Source: Diphasiastrum complanatum
Lineage: Eukaryota > Streptophyta > Lycopodiopsida > Lycopodiales > Lycopodiaceae
Reading direction: 5' to 3'
Length of the DNA: 64,000 nt
Assembly (NCBI GenBank): GCA_029204225.1
Contig: MU831873.1
Coordinates: forward strand, 1-64,000
Shown here piece by piece: positions 12,117 through 24,965 of this stretch (positions within the stretch are counted from its first letter, which is position 1; each line of letters opens with the position of its first letter). The translations under genes were made by a program, and so were the position numbers. The notes below the pieces were generated by a model that saw only the letters and a list, made by a program, of their open reading frames with translations, ran no database searches and was not told where the DNA came from.

Positions 12117-12246
12117 TCCATTCATGCTGCATATTTACTAACGTTGTTGCGCAGTCTGCATATTTACACGCAAATTCGCACAGACGAAGAAAAGGGGACA
12201 CTATCTTACAGAATGTCAAAGGTGTTCTAAAAGCAAAGGCATCCTG
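12117..12246 (+). mobile_element. Family-C LTR fragment at the 3' end of C1
   Basis: It matches positions roughly 45-175 of the C LTR (compare 6890-7020). The polypurine tract and first LTR bases are missing. The junction falls at tctg, a word present both at the RNase H end and within the LTR start of the intact arrangement at 13740-13830. That fits a microhomology-joined deletion. Confidence 0.75.
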
Positions 12247-12249
12247 ACT

Positions 12250-12947
12250 CGCCGTATCAAAATCAGCTAGTTTCCAAAAACTTGCTAATTTGGGCTTAGT
12301 TTTGGATCACCCCCATCAAATCTTCATAAATCCTCTTGTACTTGGATCTGATACCATGTAGAAAATCTACAAAATTCGACCAAGAATGGATCCTAAAATG
12401 ATCCACAAGAGTGATTGGATGTTAGATACAATTGATCTATCAATCTACACAAGTTTTAGATCAATCTAGATCAAATTTAGATGAGAAAATCTAACAAGAA
12501 CAATTATAAATGAAAGAGAATTCTACTTGCTGGTTTCACATGTGTGAAAACCTGTCAGAGTATGGACTTCAGCCTGAAATCAAAGTACAATATGATAGGA
12601 ACTCAAAACTATAAAAAAAAATCAAGACAAATTATGAAATTGACAAGAATTGCCTCCAAAACCAAGATTGGTGTTGCTTACTAATTATAGCCAAATGTGG
12701 CTCTATATATACAAAAAATGAGAGCTCATGGTACTAATCTCACATGTGTGAGGGTGCTTTGTCATGTGATGATTTATCATGCAAAATTGACACTTGGACA
12801 AAACCTTCTATTTTGAGCACTTTTGGTCCATTTTTCTTGTATGTAGAGAATTAGGAAAAACTCTTCAGAAGTGCAAATTCGACTTCCTCAGCTTATTCCA
12901 GTGTGCGCAGACCTCTACATATGGGTTTTGACACCTAATCTCATGAC
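12250..12947 (-). mobile_element. Inverted A-type LTR with primer site and leader
   Basis: Reverse-complemented, this segment aligns with the LTR at 3811-4618. It keeps the cacatgtgtg palindromes, a tatatata box near 12706 and the same order of words. On the plus strand ggatctgataccatgt near 12344-12359 is the inverse of a primer site, followed by inverted leader. It is therefore the 5' end of an A-type element lying opposite to, and inside, the family-C cluster. Confidence 0.75.
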
Positions 12948-12950
12948 AAC

Positions 12951-13769
12951 GTTCTCGATAGATACAATCTAATGAATTGTAAATTAACTCACTCATCGAT
13001 GGATCTAGGCTTGCATTTGTCAAAGACTAATGTCCCCAGACCAAGCAGGAAGAGGAGCAGATGAGAGAGTATCCTTATCAATCGATACTTGGATCTCTCA
13101 TGCATGCAATGGTCTGTATAAGACCTGACATCTCTTTCGCAAGTAAGCTCACTCAGCCAATATATGGCTAATCTTGGCATTACCCATTGGAAGACTCTCA
13201 TAAGAGTCATGAGGTATATTCGAGCTACCGTGGACCAGTGCATCTGCTATGGAAAAGTCAGCAACGACATTTTCATCAGCTCAGTGGATATTCTGATGCA
13301 AGCTGAAGAGCAGATGTAGACAATCGTAAGTCCACATATGGATTTACATTCTTCTTCAACGACAGTCCTATCTCATGGAACAGTCATAAGCAAACCTCTA
13401 TCGCTCTTTCTTCTATAGAAGCAGAAGAGATTGCTGCTTCTCAATCTATTAAAGAAGCATTTTGGTTGAGAAATTTACTGTCAGACATCAATTTGTATCA
13501 GTACAACTCCACAATTTTATTTTGTGATACTCAAAGTGCTATGAATAGCCTTATCGGCCAGCCCTAGATTTCACTCTAGGAGTAAGCACATTGAAATCAG
13601 ATATCACTACATCAGGGGCAAGGTTCTCAACAAGGAGGTGAGCTTAACGTACTATAGAACATAGGACATGGTTGCAAATATATTCACGAAGACATTAAGT
13701 GTTAATGCACACAACAAGTGTTGTGCATTGCTTAGTTTGAAGATCAAGGCATTCACGGATTCAAATTAA
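12951..13769 (+). pseudogene. Family-C RT/RNase H 3' fragment, copy C3
   Basis: It matches 11398-12110 of C1: an R-Y-N-L-M-N-C-K string, then M-V-C-I-R-P-D-I-S, the RNase H region and a final H-N-K-C-C-A-L-L. Frames are broken by small indels. Unlike C1 it keeps its natural 3' end, running into a polypurine tract and LTR. Confidence 0.8.
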
Positions 13770-13785
13770 GGGGGGGGGGGGGGGG
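13770..13785 (+). promoter_or_regulatory. Polypurine tract made of 16 consecutive G
   Basis: The sequence after caaattaa is an uninterrupted G run, then the LTR start tgttgg. Its position identifies it as the plus-strand primer tract. Pure G is unusual for copia, where mixed A/G tracts are typical, and the run may have expanded by slippage. Confidence 0.75.
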
Positions 13786-15196
13786 TGTTGGATTTATCTC
13801 CTTTACTCTCCTAAATCCTATGTTAATCTGCATCCATTCATGTCGCTGTATTTTTACTAATGTTGTCGCACAGTCTGCATATTTACATGTAAAATAAGAC
13901 AGACGAATAAAACGTGACTGTCTACATAAATACAAGTAAATTTCCACAGGCAAAAAAGGCGAAAAATGCGACACTGTATTTTTACACGTGATTTGTGCTG
14001 GATTTATCTCTACTCTCCTAAATCTTATTTTAATCTGCCTCCATTCATGCTGCATTTTTACTCATGTGTCGCACAGTCTGCATATTTATATGTAAAATAA
14101 GACAGGTGAAAAACTTGACTGTCTACATAAATACAAGTAATTTTTCACAGGCGAAAAACGCGAAAAACACGACACTGTGTTTTTACACGTGATTTGTGAT
14201 AGGCAAAAAAGACGACATTGCCTTGCAAAATGTCGAAGGTGCCCTAGGAAAAGCGAAGGCACCCTGTAAATAAAATCTTAAGACATTTGTCAGAGTGTCG
14301 CATTTTTCGCATCTTCACCAATGTTCATTTCAGCAAAGGCTAACGTCGCTGCCTTTTCACGCTCATCTCATGCAACTGTGCTAACAGATTTGACAACGAC
14401 AACAGCCACCCATTATCTCCTACAGACAGCACATCCACTTTGTACTTTCGTCATCTGCACACCTGTAAAATTGTGTATATATATTGAATATTATTTACAT
14501 ATTCTGTAGTGTGTGTGGAAATAATAGCAATAGGAGCTTATCAGAGATAGACGAATTAGATGCCTTGCACATTGATTCTTTTGTATTGTCAAATATAGGT
14601 TTATTTCTTCTTACAGATTGGATTAGCTTTGTAGAGCACGTGGTTTTGTCCGCTATTGTCTCATGCTCAACAACGTTATTGACATGTATATTTTGCTATA
14701 CTTAATCTGATAACAGCTCTATCTTGTTCTGCGTTTAGATTTGTGTCAATATTGTTATGCTTTTCTACATTCTGTTTGACTCTCATATTGCTCAATTTGG
14801 TAATCTGTTCTTAGTGAATTATTATTAGTCTAACTGTTGGCGACTAATATTTAGTCTTGCCTTTCATCATTAATTCGCGACTGATTATCAGTCGAGCTCA
14901 GTCTAGCTCTTCACAAATCATTCACGACTAATAATTTGTCTAGCTGTTCGTGACGAATTATCCTTCTAATGTTTTTGTTGCTTAACGTTTGGCTACGTAA
15001 TCAGATTGATCGTGATTTCTATCACTAACATTCTGTTCATTTCAAATAGGCGTAGTCATGCTTAGAGAAAGAGTAATATAGCCCATTCCATTGCGCACGA
15101 ACACTTTTTGTTCGAGTTCGTTTCTCATTCGAGTTTCGAGTTTGCTTCTTTTCGAGCTATTTTAGTTTCTCACACCCTCTTTCAACTTTCCCAACG
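13786..15196 (+). mobile_element. Single family-C LTR shared by C3 (left) and C2 (right), with internal duplication
   Basis: It starts tgttggattt after a polypurine tract and ends ccaacg before a primer site, so it acts as the 3' LTR of C3 and the 5' LTR of C2 at once. Its first ~212 bases (13786-13997) are repeated at 13998-14208, both copies ending acacgtgatttgtg, which makes it longer than the 1068-base LTR of C1. The shared layout is the product expected from recombination between LTRs of tandem copies. Confidence 0.8.
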
Positions 15197-15350
15197 TGGT
15201 ATTAGAGCCAGGTTCGTAGCCTGATAAGCTTTCACAGTACAAGACTCTACTAATCGATAGAGATATTGTCTTCTTGTTCTGTAATTCAGTACTAGATTTT
15301 CATACTTAAGTCACTAATAGTTTTTCCTATCACTTAGACTAATCTTCCAC
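15197..15350 (+). promoter_or_regulatory. Primer-binding site and short leader of C2
   Basis: tggtattagagcca at 15197-15210 is a one-base variant of the initiator-Met tRNA complement. The gag start follows about 150 bases later. Confidence 0.75.
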
Positions 15351-16705
15351 ATGGCTTCCCAAGGGAAAGCCAGTCCTATCATGGACAAGCTTGATGGAGC
15401 CAATTACCATCTGTGTAAATTTAAGATGAAAACTGTACTAATGGCTAAAGAATTGTATGACATTGTTACAGGTGCAGAAGGGAAACCCGAAGTAGACGAT
15501 GCAAAAACTGCAAGATGGAAGCTGAAAGATGGAAAGGCTTTCGCGCTGATCATCCTCAACATTACGGATACCCAGATCGGCCATGTATCCGAGGCACAGA
15601 CATCGAAAGAAGTCTAGGACATCTTGAGCACACTATACGAAGTGCAAAATATAGCTTCCAAGCTACATCTTAGGAAGAAATTTTACTCCCTCAAGATGAC
15701 GAATGGTGATTCCCTGCAGAATCACATCAATCAATTCAAGAACCTGCTAAGACAAATGGCTGCTGTCGGATCTATCATAGACGATCAAGACATAGTGACG
15801 CAACTGCTTACAAGCTTGCCAAGCTCATATGACAGCTGGGTGATGATCATCATGACACATCCAGAACTGACTCTTTTGAGAGTCATTACTATGTTGTTGC
15901 AGGAAGACATGTGGAGAAACGAAGCCTCAAGTCTCTCAAATGATTCTCACGCATTATACACCAACAAGAGCACGACTAAGCAGAAGAAGAATAAAGCCCT
16001 AAAGCAATCAAAGCCAGACAAGAAACCAGCACAGCACAAAGAACAGTCGAATCCGCAGACGAAGAAGAAGTTGTTCTGCAGATACTACAAGCAAAACAAC
16101 CACGAAATTCAAGATTGCCACATACTGCAATCAAAGAACAATAGCAAGGGACAGTCGAATCAAGTGGCAAATGCAGCTACAGAAGATCCACAAGCTATTC
16201 AAGAAAAGGATCATGATGCCTTCATGACCAGCCATCAAGGAGCATCCGACGATAGTTCTTGGTTCCTGGATTTCGGAGCCACTCAACACATGACCAGTCT
16301 CATTGGCTATTTCGAGTCCTATACACTTTACAGTACCAAGAAATATGTTCACCTTGGTGACAATAGCACACAAGCTATTAAAGATGAAGGTACTGTAAGA
16401 TTAAGCTTTGCAAATGATTAGTCTAAACTACTTTCTAAGACTGTCTAGTTGGTAGACAGACTAGGAAACCATTTAAATCAAGCCATCAGCATATTGCTAG
16501 AAGATTGTTAGACATTGTACATTCAGACATTTGTGGCTCGATAAAAAATCCTTCCCTGAAGGATGCAAAGTATTTTATAGTTTTTATTGATGAATTTTTC
16601 AGAAGGACTACGGTGTACTTTATAAAGAAAAAATTAGAAGCCTTCAACTACTTCGAAATCTTCAAGGAGCATGCAGAAAAGGACACTAGAAGGACTATCA
16701 AGGCG
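15351..16705 (+). pseudogene. Family-C Gag-protease-truncated integrase, copy C2
   Basis: Gag starts M-A-S-Q-G-K-A-S-P-I at 15351 with a stop at 15615, and continues at 15624 through a Lys-rich tail. The knuckle C-R-Y-Y-K-Q-N-N-H lies near 16078 and the protease near 16267, where D-F-G-A replaces the catalytic D-S-G-A. At about 16437 the sequence jumps into the integrase core (D-C-L-V-G-R-Q-T, then H-S-D-I-C-G). The join falls at agactgtctag, which occurs on the integrase side of C1. Homology ends near 16705. RT and RNase H are absent. Confidence 0.85.
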
Positions 16706-18071
<1,366 letters not shown>

Positions 18072-18076
18072 CATAC

Positions 18077-18872
18077 TGTTAAAATTGAAAAACAATCCAT
18101 ATTGATTTCTTGGCTTGCTACAAATGTTGTACCATGCAAGTATGTAGCTCATTAATGCAAAATGCCAAGTTTGGCCTACATAGAACTCGAGCTACATGGT
18201 TATGTATTGTCTAGTTTGATAAATGCAACTTGCATATAGTTTGTAGACATAGAATAAGCATGATTATGCTTGTAGAAACTCGTGGCAACTCACATGCATT
18301 AATTGTAAGTGATCCATAGTGACATGCAAGGCATGCACAAAGTTTATTGGACACATGCATGATGATTTGGACATTTCTAGTTAGAACTAGTACACTTGTA
18401 AAAAGTTGGTAGAATTTCATGCATGACAAGTGACAAATGTCACATAAACTCTAGATGTCTCTTTAGATGTCATTTTGGAATGGATAGATATGGTTCTACC
18501 TTGAGCTACCTCAATCTCCATAAATATGTGTAGCTCTCCACACAATTGATAATGAAGAACCAAAGTTTTGTAGCTATCTCATGTCATTTTGGATCTAAAC
18601 AAATATTGCTTGTTATCTCTCTAGCTCTCTCTCTCTCTCTAACTCGTGTTGAGGCCAATGCTCATACATTGAAATCTTGTATTTTCTCATTCTTTGATCA
18701 TTGTTATTATATTATGTTGATTAGCATGCTAGATTGTGAATTAGCCATTTCTTTTGAACTAGATTTTGTTGATCAATCTAGAATCAGGTTATAGTGCCAA
18801 TGACAAAGCTTAATTAAGATCAGTCACTCTTGTGGACATTCTCCACACTTGTGAATTTTGGAAATTTTGTCA
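18077..18872 (+). repeat. 5' LTR of element B
   Basis: 796 bases. It contains a TATA-like cataaatatg near 18518 and a short CT tract (about 18622-18642) in the expected transcribed leader part. It differs from the 3' LTR mostly in the length of that tract and in scattered substitutions. Confidence 0.93.
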
Positions 18873-19636
18873 TGGTATCATAGCCACATTAAGCTTTGCA
18901 TGCTAACAACTCTGATTGTACAAGAAACTAAGAGCTAAATCGAGCAAAAAAGCAGTTTTACACTTTTTATAACCTTTCTCTGAAGTGTATTTGGATCAAA
19001 TTGGACTTGAACTGAATTTTTAGACCTGAATTGAGGAAGTACGGAATTCTGGAATTTCGCACATGTGAAAATTAGAGTTTTTCAGTCCCTTTGTTCTCCT
19101 TACTTATAGATCCAAAGATAGCAATCTTATAGCTTGATGGAAAGCATTTGATCTGTACTTTCCATAGAAATTGTAACCAAATCAATCTGATGTGTCTAGC
19201 AAGAGTTATAAGCTCTTAAAGAGGATAGGGATAGGTCCCAAATCCGAGTGACAACATTTTGATTTGATTCAATTATACTTTGTTCTGAATTCATTGTTTT
19301 GAGCATCCAACACAAGAAACTGTAGATCAAGACTGAGTTTGAAGTATTTGAACACCCTTTGAGCCTTCTGAGTGTCAATAGTGTTTTATTTTGAAGCATT
19401 TCACACGTGCCAAAAGTAGGATTCAAACTAGCCAAAGTGTCTCAAACCACTTTTTGTGTCTGATCTATATAACTTGTCTTGTTGAATATTTGAGATTCAT
19501 TTCATATATAGTTGGTTCACATAGGAAGATAGTTCAACCTTGAAAATACCTATAGTGAAAGAGAGCAGCAACTCTAAGTCTGATAGGAACAAGCTCAAAC
19601 ATATTTCAATCCAATAACTAAGAAGTCTTCATCATA
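18873..19636 (+). promoter_or_regulatory. Primer-binding site and leader of element B
   Basis: tggtatcatagcc at 18873 is one base off the usual initiator-Met tRNA complement. The 750-base leader has no gene. It shares wording (for example gttataagctctt and cacacgtgcc) with the leader of A1 at 57200-57430. Confidence 0.8.
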
Positions 19637-20818
19637 ATGGCATCTAAGGGAGGATATCTTCTAGAAGCCAGTGACAGACTAAACACTTCTAATTACTCAA
19701 TTTGGAAGTTAAGAATGGAGTCTGTTTTGATTCTCCAGGATGTTATGGATATTGTGCTTGGTGTTGAGGAGGAGCCTCAAGCACAGGTTGAAATTCCTAA
19801 ATATAAGAAGAGAGCTAGAATGGCTCTACATTTCATTAAGATGAATGTATCTAATGAAATTTTGAGAGAGATAGGAAGTTGTATCAAGTTAGTTGAGGAA
19901 ACCAAGATTGCACTTGGAAAAGAATTCAAGATGCAAGATCTTGGAAAAATACACTATATTCTAGGATTAGAGATTGACTTTCTTAAAGATTAGGCTTTCA
20001 TATGTCAATCTAGGTATGCTCTTTCAATGCTAAAAAAGTTCAATATGTTGAATTGTAAGCGTATAGAAATACCTATGGAGCAAAATGTAAAGGACTCTAA
20101 CAAAGGTGATGAAAGATCCTTCGAGGACATCACACTTTTTAGAAGTCTTATAGGCTCACAATAACTAGACCTGACATAAGCTTTAGTGTTCATAAGTTGA
20201 GCCAGGCTATGCAAAATCCTTCAATTTATCATTGGAAAAAGGCCAAAAGAGTGCTTAGATATATATCTTCAACTTTTGATTTTGGTTTATTATATAAAAG
20301 TGAAGATCTTTCTATTATTGGTTATTCTGACTCAGATTTTGCAAGTGATAGAGCAGATCGGAAATCTAAAAGTGCTTATGTCATATATCTTGGAGGAAAC
20401 TTGATATCTTGGCTTTCCAAAAAGCAAGATATTATATCACTCTCATCATGTGAAGCTGAGTACAAGGTGCTCACTACAACAACAAAGAAAGTGCTTTGGA
20501 TCAAGAGGTTACTAGTGGAGCTAAAGATAATTATGGAAGAAAAAAAATACCTATGATCATGTGTGACAACATTTCAGCTCAAGCCCTTACCAACAACCCA
20601 ATATTCCATGCAAGGAGCAAACATATCGAAGTTGCACATCACTTCGTGAGAGAGAAGCTCATTGGAGGTGAAATCAAATTGGAGCACATCGACACATCAT
20701 CTTGAATTGCAGATATGCTCACCAAACCTTTGAGCAAAAGTTCCTTCAACAGGCCTAGAGCCAACCTTGGAGTTATACCAAGATCCATGTTCAAATCAAT
20801 ATAGATCATTTTTAGGAG
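19637..20818 (+). pseudogene. Gag N-terminus fused to RT end and RNase H (element B)
   Basis: The ORF starts M-A-S-K-G-G-Y-L-L-E at 19637 and follows copia Gag to R-E-I-G-S-C. From there it is RT: K-L-V-E-E-T-K, G-K-E-F-K-M-Q-D-L-G-K, I-L-G-L-E-I, with a stop at 19991. RNase H follows with S-D-S-D-F-A-S-D near 20329, S-S-C-E-A-E-Y near 20446 and M-C-D-N-I-S-A-Q near 20560, ending in M-L-T-K-P-L near 20715, with a TGA near 20704. The fusion point G-S-C is shared by Gag (E-I-G-x-C) and RT (G-S-C-L-M-L-V), suggesting microhomology joining. The Y-V-D-D motif is absent. Confidence 0.88.
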
Positions 20819-20821
20819 GAG

Positions 20822-21354
20822 TGTTAAAATTGAAAAACAATCCATATTGATTTCTTGGCTTGCTACAAATGTTGTACCATGCAAGTATGTAGCTCATTAA
20901 TGCAAAATGCCAAGTTTGGCCTACATAGAACTCGAGCTACATGGTTATGTATTGTCTAGTTTGATAAATGCAACTTGCATATAGATTGTAGACATAGAAT
21001 TAGCATGATTATGCTTGTAGAAACTCGTGGAAACTCACATGTATTAACTGTAAGTGATCCATAGTGACATGCAAGGCATGCACAAAGTTTATTGGACACA
21101 TGCATGATGATTTGGACATTTCTAGTTAGAACTAGTACACTTGTAAATGTTGGTAGAATTTCATGCATGACAAGTGACAAATGTCACATAGACTCTAGAT
21201 GTCATTTTGGAATGGATAGATATGGTTCTACCTCGAGCTACCTCAATCTCCATAAATATGTGTAGCTCTCCACACAATTGATAATGAAGAACCAAAGTTT
21301 TGTAGCTATCTCATGTCATTCTGGATCTAAACAAATATTGCTTGTTATTTCTGT

Positions 21355-21427
<73 letters not shown>

Positions 21428-21654
21428 GTGTTGAGGCTAATGCTCATACATTGAAATCTTGTATTTTCTCATTCTTTGATCCTTGCTATTATATTATGTT
21501 GATTAGCATGCTAGATTGTGGATTAGCCATTTCTTTTGAGCTAGATTTTGTTGATCAATCTAGAATCAGGTTATAGTGCCAATCACAAAGCTTAAATAAG
21601 ATCAGTCACTCTTGTGGACATTCCCCACACGTGTGAATTCTGGAAATTTTGTCA
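20822..21654 (+). repeat. 3' LTR of element B
   Basis: 833 bases, nearly identical to the 5' LTR apart from an expanded CT tract at about 21356-21424 (about 34 units against about ten). Confidence 0.93.
21356..21424. repeat. (CT)n microsatellite within the 3' LTR of B
   Basis: A long CT tract between tgtag and gcgtgttgagg. The 5' LTR has a much shorter, interrupted version at the same place. Confidence 0.95.
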
Positions 21655-21659
21655 CATAC

Positions 21660-22698
21660 AACCATAGCAATCATCTAGAGCAACCAATCATAGCAAGCTA
21701 TAGCCAATGGAGTAGCAGGAATGCTCTTATCAATAACATATATGTATCTATCACTATTATCTCTAGAAACCATAAGCAAGGCCAACGATGCATCGCACTT
21801 TCTCAATCCTTACAAATGTAAAATGCGTGGAAATATACATGCATGCAAGGCCATGCTTCATCACTATAGTAACATGGATTTCACACTCAAAAAGGAGCGC
21901 TGGCTAGCAGCCCATTCCGCTATACAGATAGCACTGGTCAGCGACTACTTATCAACAAAAATCAGTGCTATTTATGGTATACACCTGGATCGCTGTCCAG
22001 CGCCAACCAAAACTCAATTTTTTTTAGAAAAAATACCTATAAATGTGCCCACTATTGCTCCTTGAGGTAGCGTTTGCTTGTAAGAATGCCGAATCACAGT
22101 TTTGCAAGTCACACTTGCTACTACACAACGGTAATCACAACAAATTGTAAGCATCAATTTATAATCATAAAGCACAGTACAGAACCTTTAGTATCAGCGA
22201 GCTAGCATTCCTCATACTGTTCTCACCTTAGGTTGCAGTATCGTTCACACGATTGCACATCCCGTAGCATTCACGAATATTCCTCTTCGATTGCAATCAC
22301 CGTACAGAAAAGCACCAGTAGAGCAGGGCTGAAGGAGAGAGAGAGAGAGAGAGAAAAAAAAAAGAAAAAAAAAAAGCAAGAAAGTATGAGGGAAAGTGAA
22401 TAGGGTTTTGTGACTTCCCTCTTTATAGCACAAGAGGACACTTAGGTGTACTAAGTGCAAATTGCGGCTCACCGTTAGATTAACCATTCAAAATGTGCAC
22501 AGATCTTGGCCCTTGGAAAGACTACCAACTTTCCCATCACTTTTTTTAAAAAAAAAGCTTTTTTTCATAAGTGGGGTCTTCTATCATAGCAAGGCATTTT
22601 TCTTACGCCCCAACAAGTAAATAGGGTTAGTACGCAACATTTGCATTCTACAGAGGTTTGTAAAGCAAATAGAGTGATATATGTACGTAACAGAGCCC

Positions 22699-22700
<2 letters not shown>
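21660..22700. promoter_or_regulatory. Non-coding region with a possible minus-strand promoter
   Basis: No supported gene. On the minus strand near 22399-22432 there is tgctataaagaggg (TATA-like), then aaaaccctattc (a telo-box-like AAACCCTA word seen in plant promoters), then a CT/T-rich leader (22330-22373 on plus as GA and A runs). This order looks like a plant core promoter, but no convincing coding exon follows at lower coordinates. A 114-codon plus frame at 21721-22065 has no recognisable domain. Confidence 0.35.

Positions 22701-22791
<91 letters not shown>
22701..22791. repeat. (GA)n microsatellite, about 45 units
   Basis: Uninterrupted GA tract. The Arg-Glu and Leu-Ser frames across it are artefacts. 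Confidence 0.97.
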
Positions 22792-22792
<1 letters not shown>

Positions 22793-22854
22793 CCACCAAC
22801 CATACCCACAGCTAGCAAAGTTTCTCAGGAGGCTAGCACCCTTGAGATGGAGTG

Positions 22855-23390
22855 CTAACTGCCCACCAAAAGAAATTTAGCATTTTTTGGTAAAGTAAAC
22901 TTGAGCCTAGGGAACAATTCGTGTAGAAACAAGTTGTTTAAAATTTCATACAATCTTCCTCTCATGAAGCCATTATTTTGAAAAGCAAGAACAATGCTTT
23001 TGACCTCATCCATAAAGGTATCATGTTCGCTACAATAGTACATGGTAGCAATAATTTGAGAGACAATCACTTTATACGAGTTCATAATTGACCTATTAGC
23101 AGTTAAGTGTATATATTGAGAAAACAAGAACGGAAGTTCCCGTATTTTGTCAATTTTTTTCATATGAAACTTTCCTGATAAAGAATCAAAGGTAGTGGTA
23201 GTATTCAAAAGATTAACCGAGATGTTGACAAGCTACGGATCTTTCCTAGTCTTCTGAAAAAGCAAGCGCGCATATGGTATAGCCAAGTTGAACTAGGACA
23301 TGTAGCTACCTGGTGTGAAGGATTTTAGATCATTGATGATCCAATTAATGTCCCAAATCTTTGGTTACAAAAGAAGAAAATCCTACCAAT
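22855..23390 (-). pseudogene. Possible reverse-transcriptase C-terminal fragment, not copia type
   Basis: A minus-strand frame reads I-N-W-I-I-N-D-L-K-S, then Y-A-R-L-L-F-Q-K-T-R, F-L-F-S-Q-Y-I-H, Y-Y-C-S-E-H-D-T-F and N-N-G-F-M. It has two stops, at about 23240 and 23300. The order (a substrate-like segment, a Q-Y-I-H segment, C-S near an acidic patch, then N-G-F) recalls the region after the catalytic motif in Penelope-like or related RTs. No Y-x-D-D is in the retained part, so this is a suggestion only. Confidence 0.3.
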
Positions 23391-23398
23391 GTCACCAA

Positions 23399-23760
23399 TG
23401 TAAAAAAATTAGCATCTAGACACAAAATGAGATGCAAACTCTAATAGAACTTGATCAAACGTGAATCAAATGATAAAGTACTATTTTTTTCCATACAAAA
23501 CCAACAAGCTACTATATTTCACACGTGTGGATCCAAAAATAACAATTATAGATCATTCTACACATAGAATTGCAAGCAATCACAAGTATAGTGCACCAAT
23601 GGATAGTAGAACCCAAGAGAACCATGTATAAGCATGAAATGAGATAGAGAAGAGAGAAGATGTGTCTCTCCATGAGTTTCATCCTTTTATAGATCCAAAC
23701 TCTATTTGGCCACTTGGCTTGTTGTACTATACCAATAGGGTTAATATAGATTTTATAGTA
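23399..23760 (-). mobile_element. Inverted LTR fragment related to the LTR at 31187
   Basis: Reverse-complemented it follows 31440-31799: a ggatct..tataaa box, cctcattcat/ctcatttcat, gggttc, tgcactata, then ggatccacacgtgtgaaata. It ends in gatgcta..taca. The internal boundary (tgtaaaa at 23399) matches the right end of that LTR. Confidence 0.7.
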
Positions 23761-23767
23761 AATAATG

Positions 23768-24892
23768 TCGTTCCCATAGAGGACAACGTTAGAAAGTTAT
23801 GTATTTGGTACAATTATGGCAAGTGGTTTTGAGTGTTATTATGGTTGTCAACAGACATTAAAAAGTAACCAGTATTACTTATGGTTTGGAGAATGTAATG
23901 TTAATAATTTCAAAACTACAACCTAGTCTCTATCAAATCGAATGAAACGCATTCTACAGATGAGATGTTATCAGAGTAGTACAACAGTACTACACTCTGG
24001 CTGATTAAGGTGTCAACAGAGAGTCGAGAAATATTTGATGTATTTGCGATTGTACAGACAATTAGTAATCGCGTTCGCGAACTATTCGTTTCTAGACAGA
24101 ATTCCTCAACAACTAAAGTCCAAATTAATGGTTAAAGAATACGAATGGTTTTAGAGCATGTTAGAAACTTATGTCAATGCCAATCAGGAAAATAGATCAA
24201 AGACTCAATTCTTCAAACAAGGACTGTCATCTCATATATATACATACAGCTTTATTCAATGATCGTGCTAGACTGTACCAAAGAGAGTCGTTATTCGAGT
24301 GCCACAAAGAAAGTATTCGCGACAGATGAATAAGATAGTTTTAAGACAGTTCTTTAGAGCATGCTTTACAGATACACAGCAAACGACTATAATGCACTAG
24401 AGAGTCTGTCTGATCAGAGAGTAATTCATGTAATGTGTTAGAGATTGTTAGCAGACTCAAGATCACTCACACTCAATAGTGCGGAGAACAGAGATAAGAG
24501 AGAATAACTCACAGAACTCTATTCACTTCTTCAATCTCTTACATATGCATAAACTCTTCTCTCTCGATGCTCGAGACTGAAGTGTGAGATCAATATATGT
24601 TCTACGGGATGAACAAACACACCTCTAAAACAACAGGTGCGTCGCTCCTGCGAAAGGGTCTAGTTAACAATTAGACTGAAAATACCTTCAATTATACCAT
24701 AAAAGGTATACTTAACTACGAGTTAAAGTTACTCTAGTTTAACATGTCTTTTCATATCTAGCTGTTTTGTGTGGACGACCTAGTAAAGGTTATCCAAGGC
24801 AATGTCTTTCCTATTAAAGGTCTTGCCCATAATTACACGGCAAGTACTTAGGAGATATATTCCTGAAAAATGACCATATTCAATTTTTAACA
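23768..24892 (-). mobile_element. Putative LTR (minus strand), weakly bounded
   Basis: On the minus strand a purine-rich gaggaagggga (about 24918-24928) precedes TGTTAAAAATTG at 24892, which looks like a 3' LTR start following the coiled-coil ORF region. The far end is placed at tgtcgttccc (23768) only because it gives a TG..CA unit. No second copy is available to confirm it. No gene is visible inside. Confidence 0.3.
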
Positions 24893-24965
24893 ATAAGGTG
24901 ACATCACATATCCCCTTCCTCAAATGTGAAACATCCTCGTGAACATAATATCTTCTTTTTGAGGA

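Larger units (their letters stand above)
18077..21654 (+). mobile_element. Element B: complete, internally deleted copia retrotransposon
   Basis: Two LTRs (18077-18872 and 20822-21654) both start TGTTAAAATTG and end TTTTGTCA. They are flanked by a perfect 5-bp target duplication CATAC (18072-18076 and 21655-21659). The primer site tggtatcatagcc follows the 5' LTR, and a ttaggagga tract precedes the 3' LTR. Inside, gag residues 1 to about 78 are joined to the end of RT and to RNase H. The rest of Gag, knuckle, protease, integrase and most of RT are gone. Total length is 3,578 bp. It must have moved with proteins from another copy, or been deleted before its last transposition. Confidence 0.93.
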
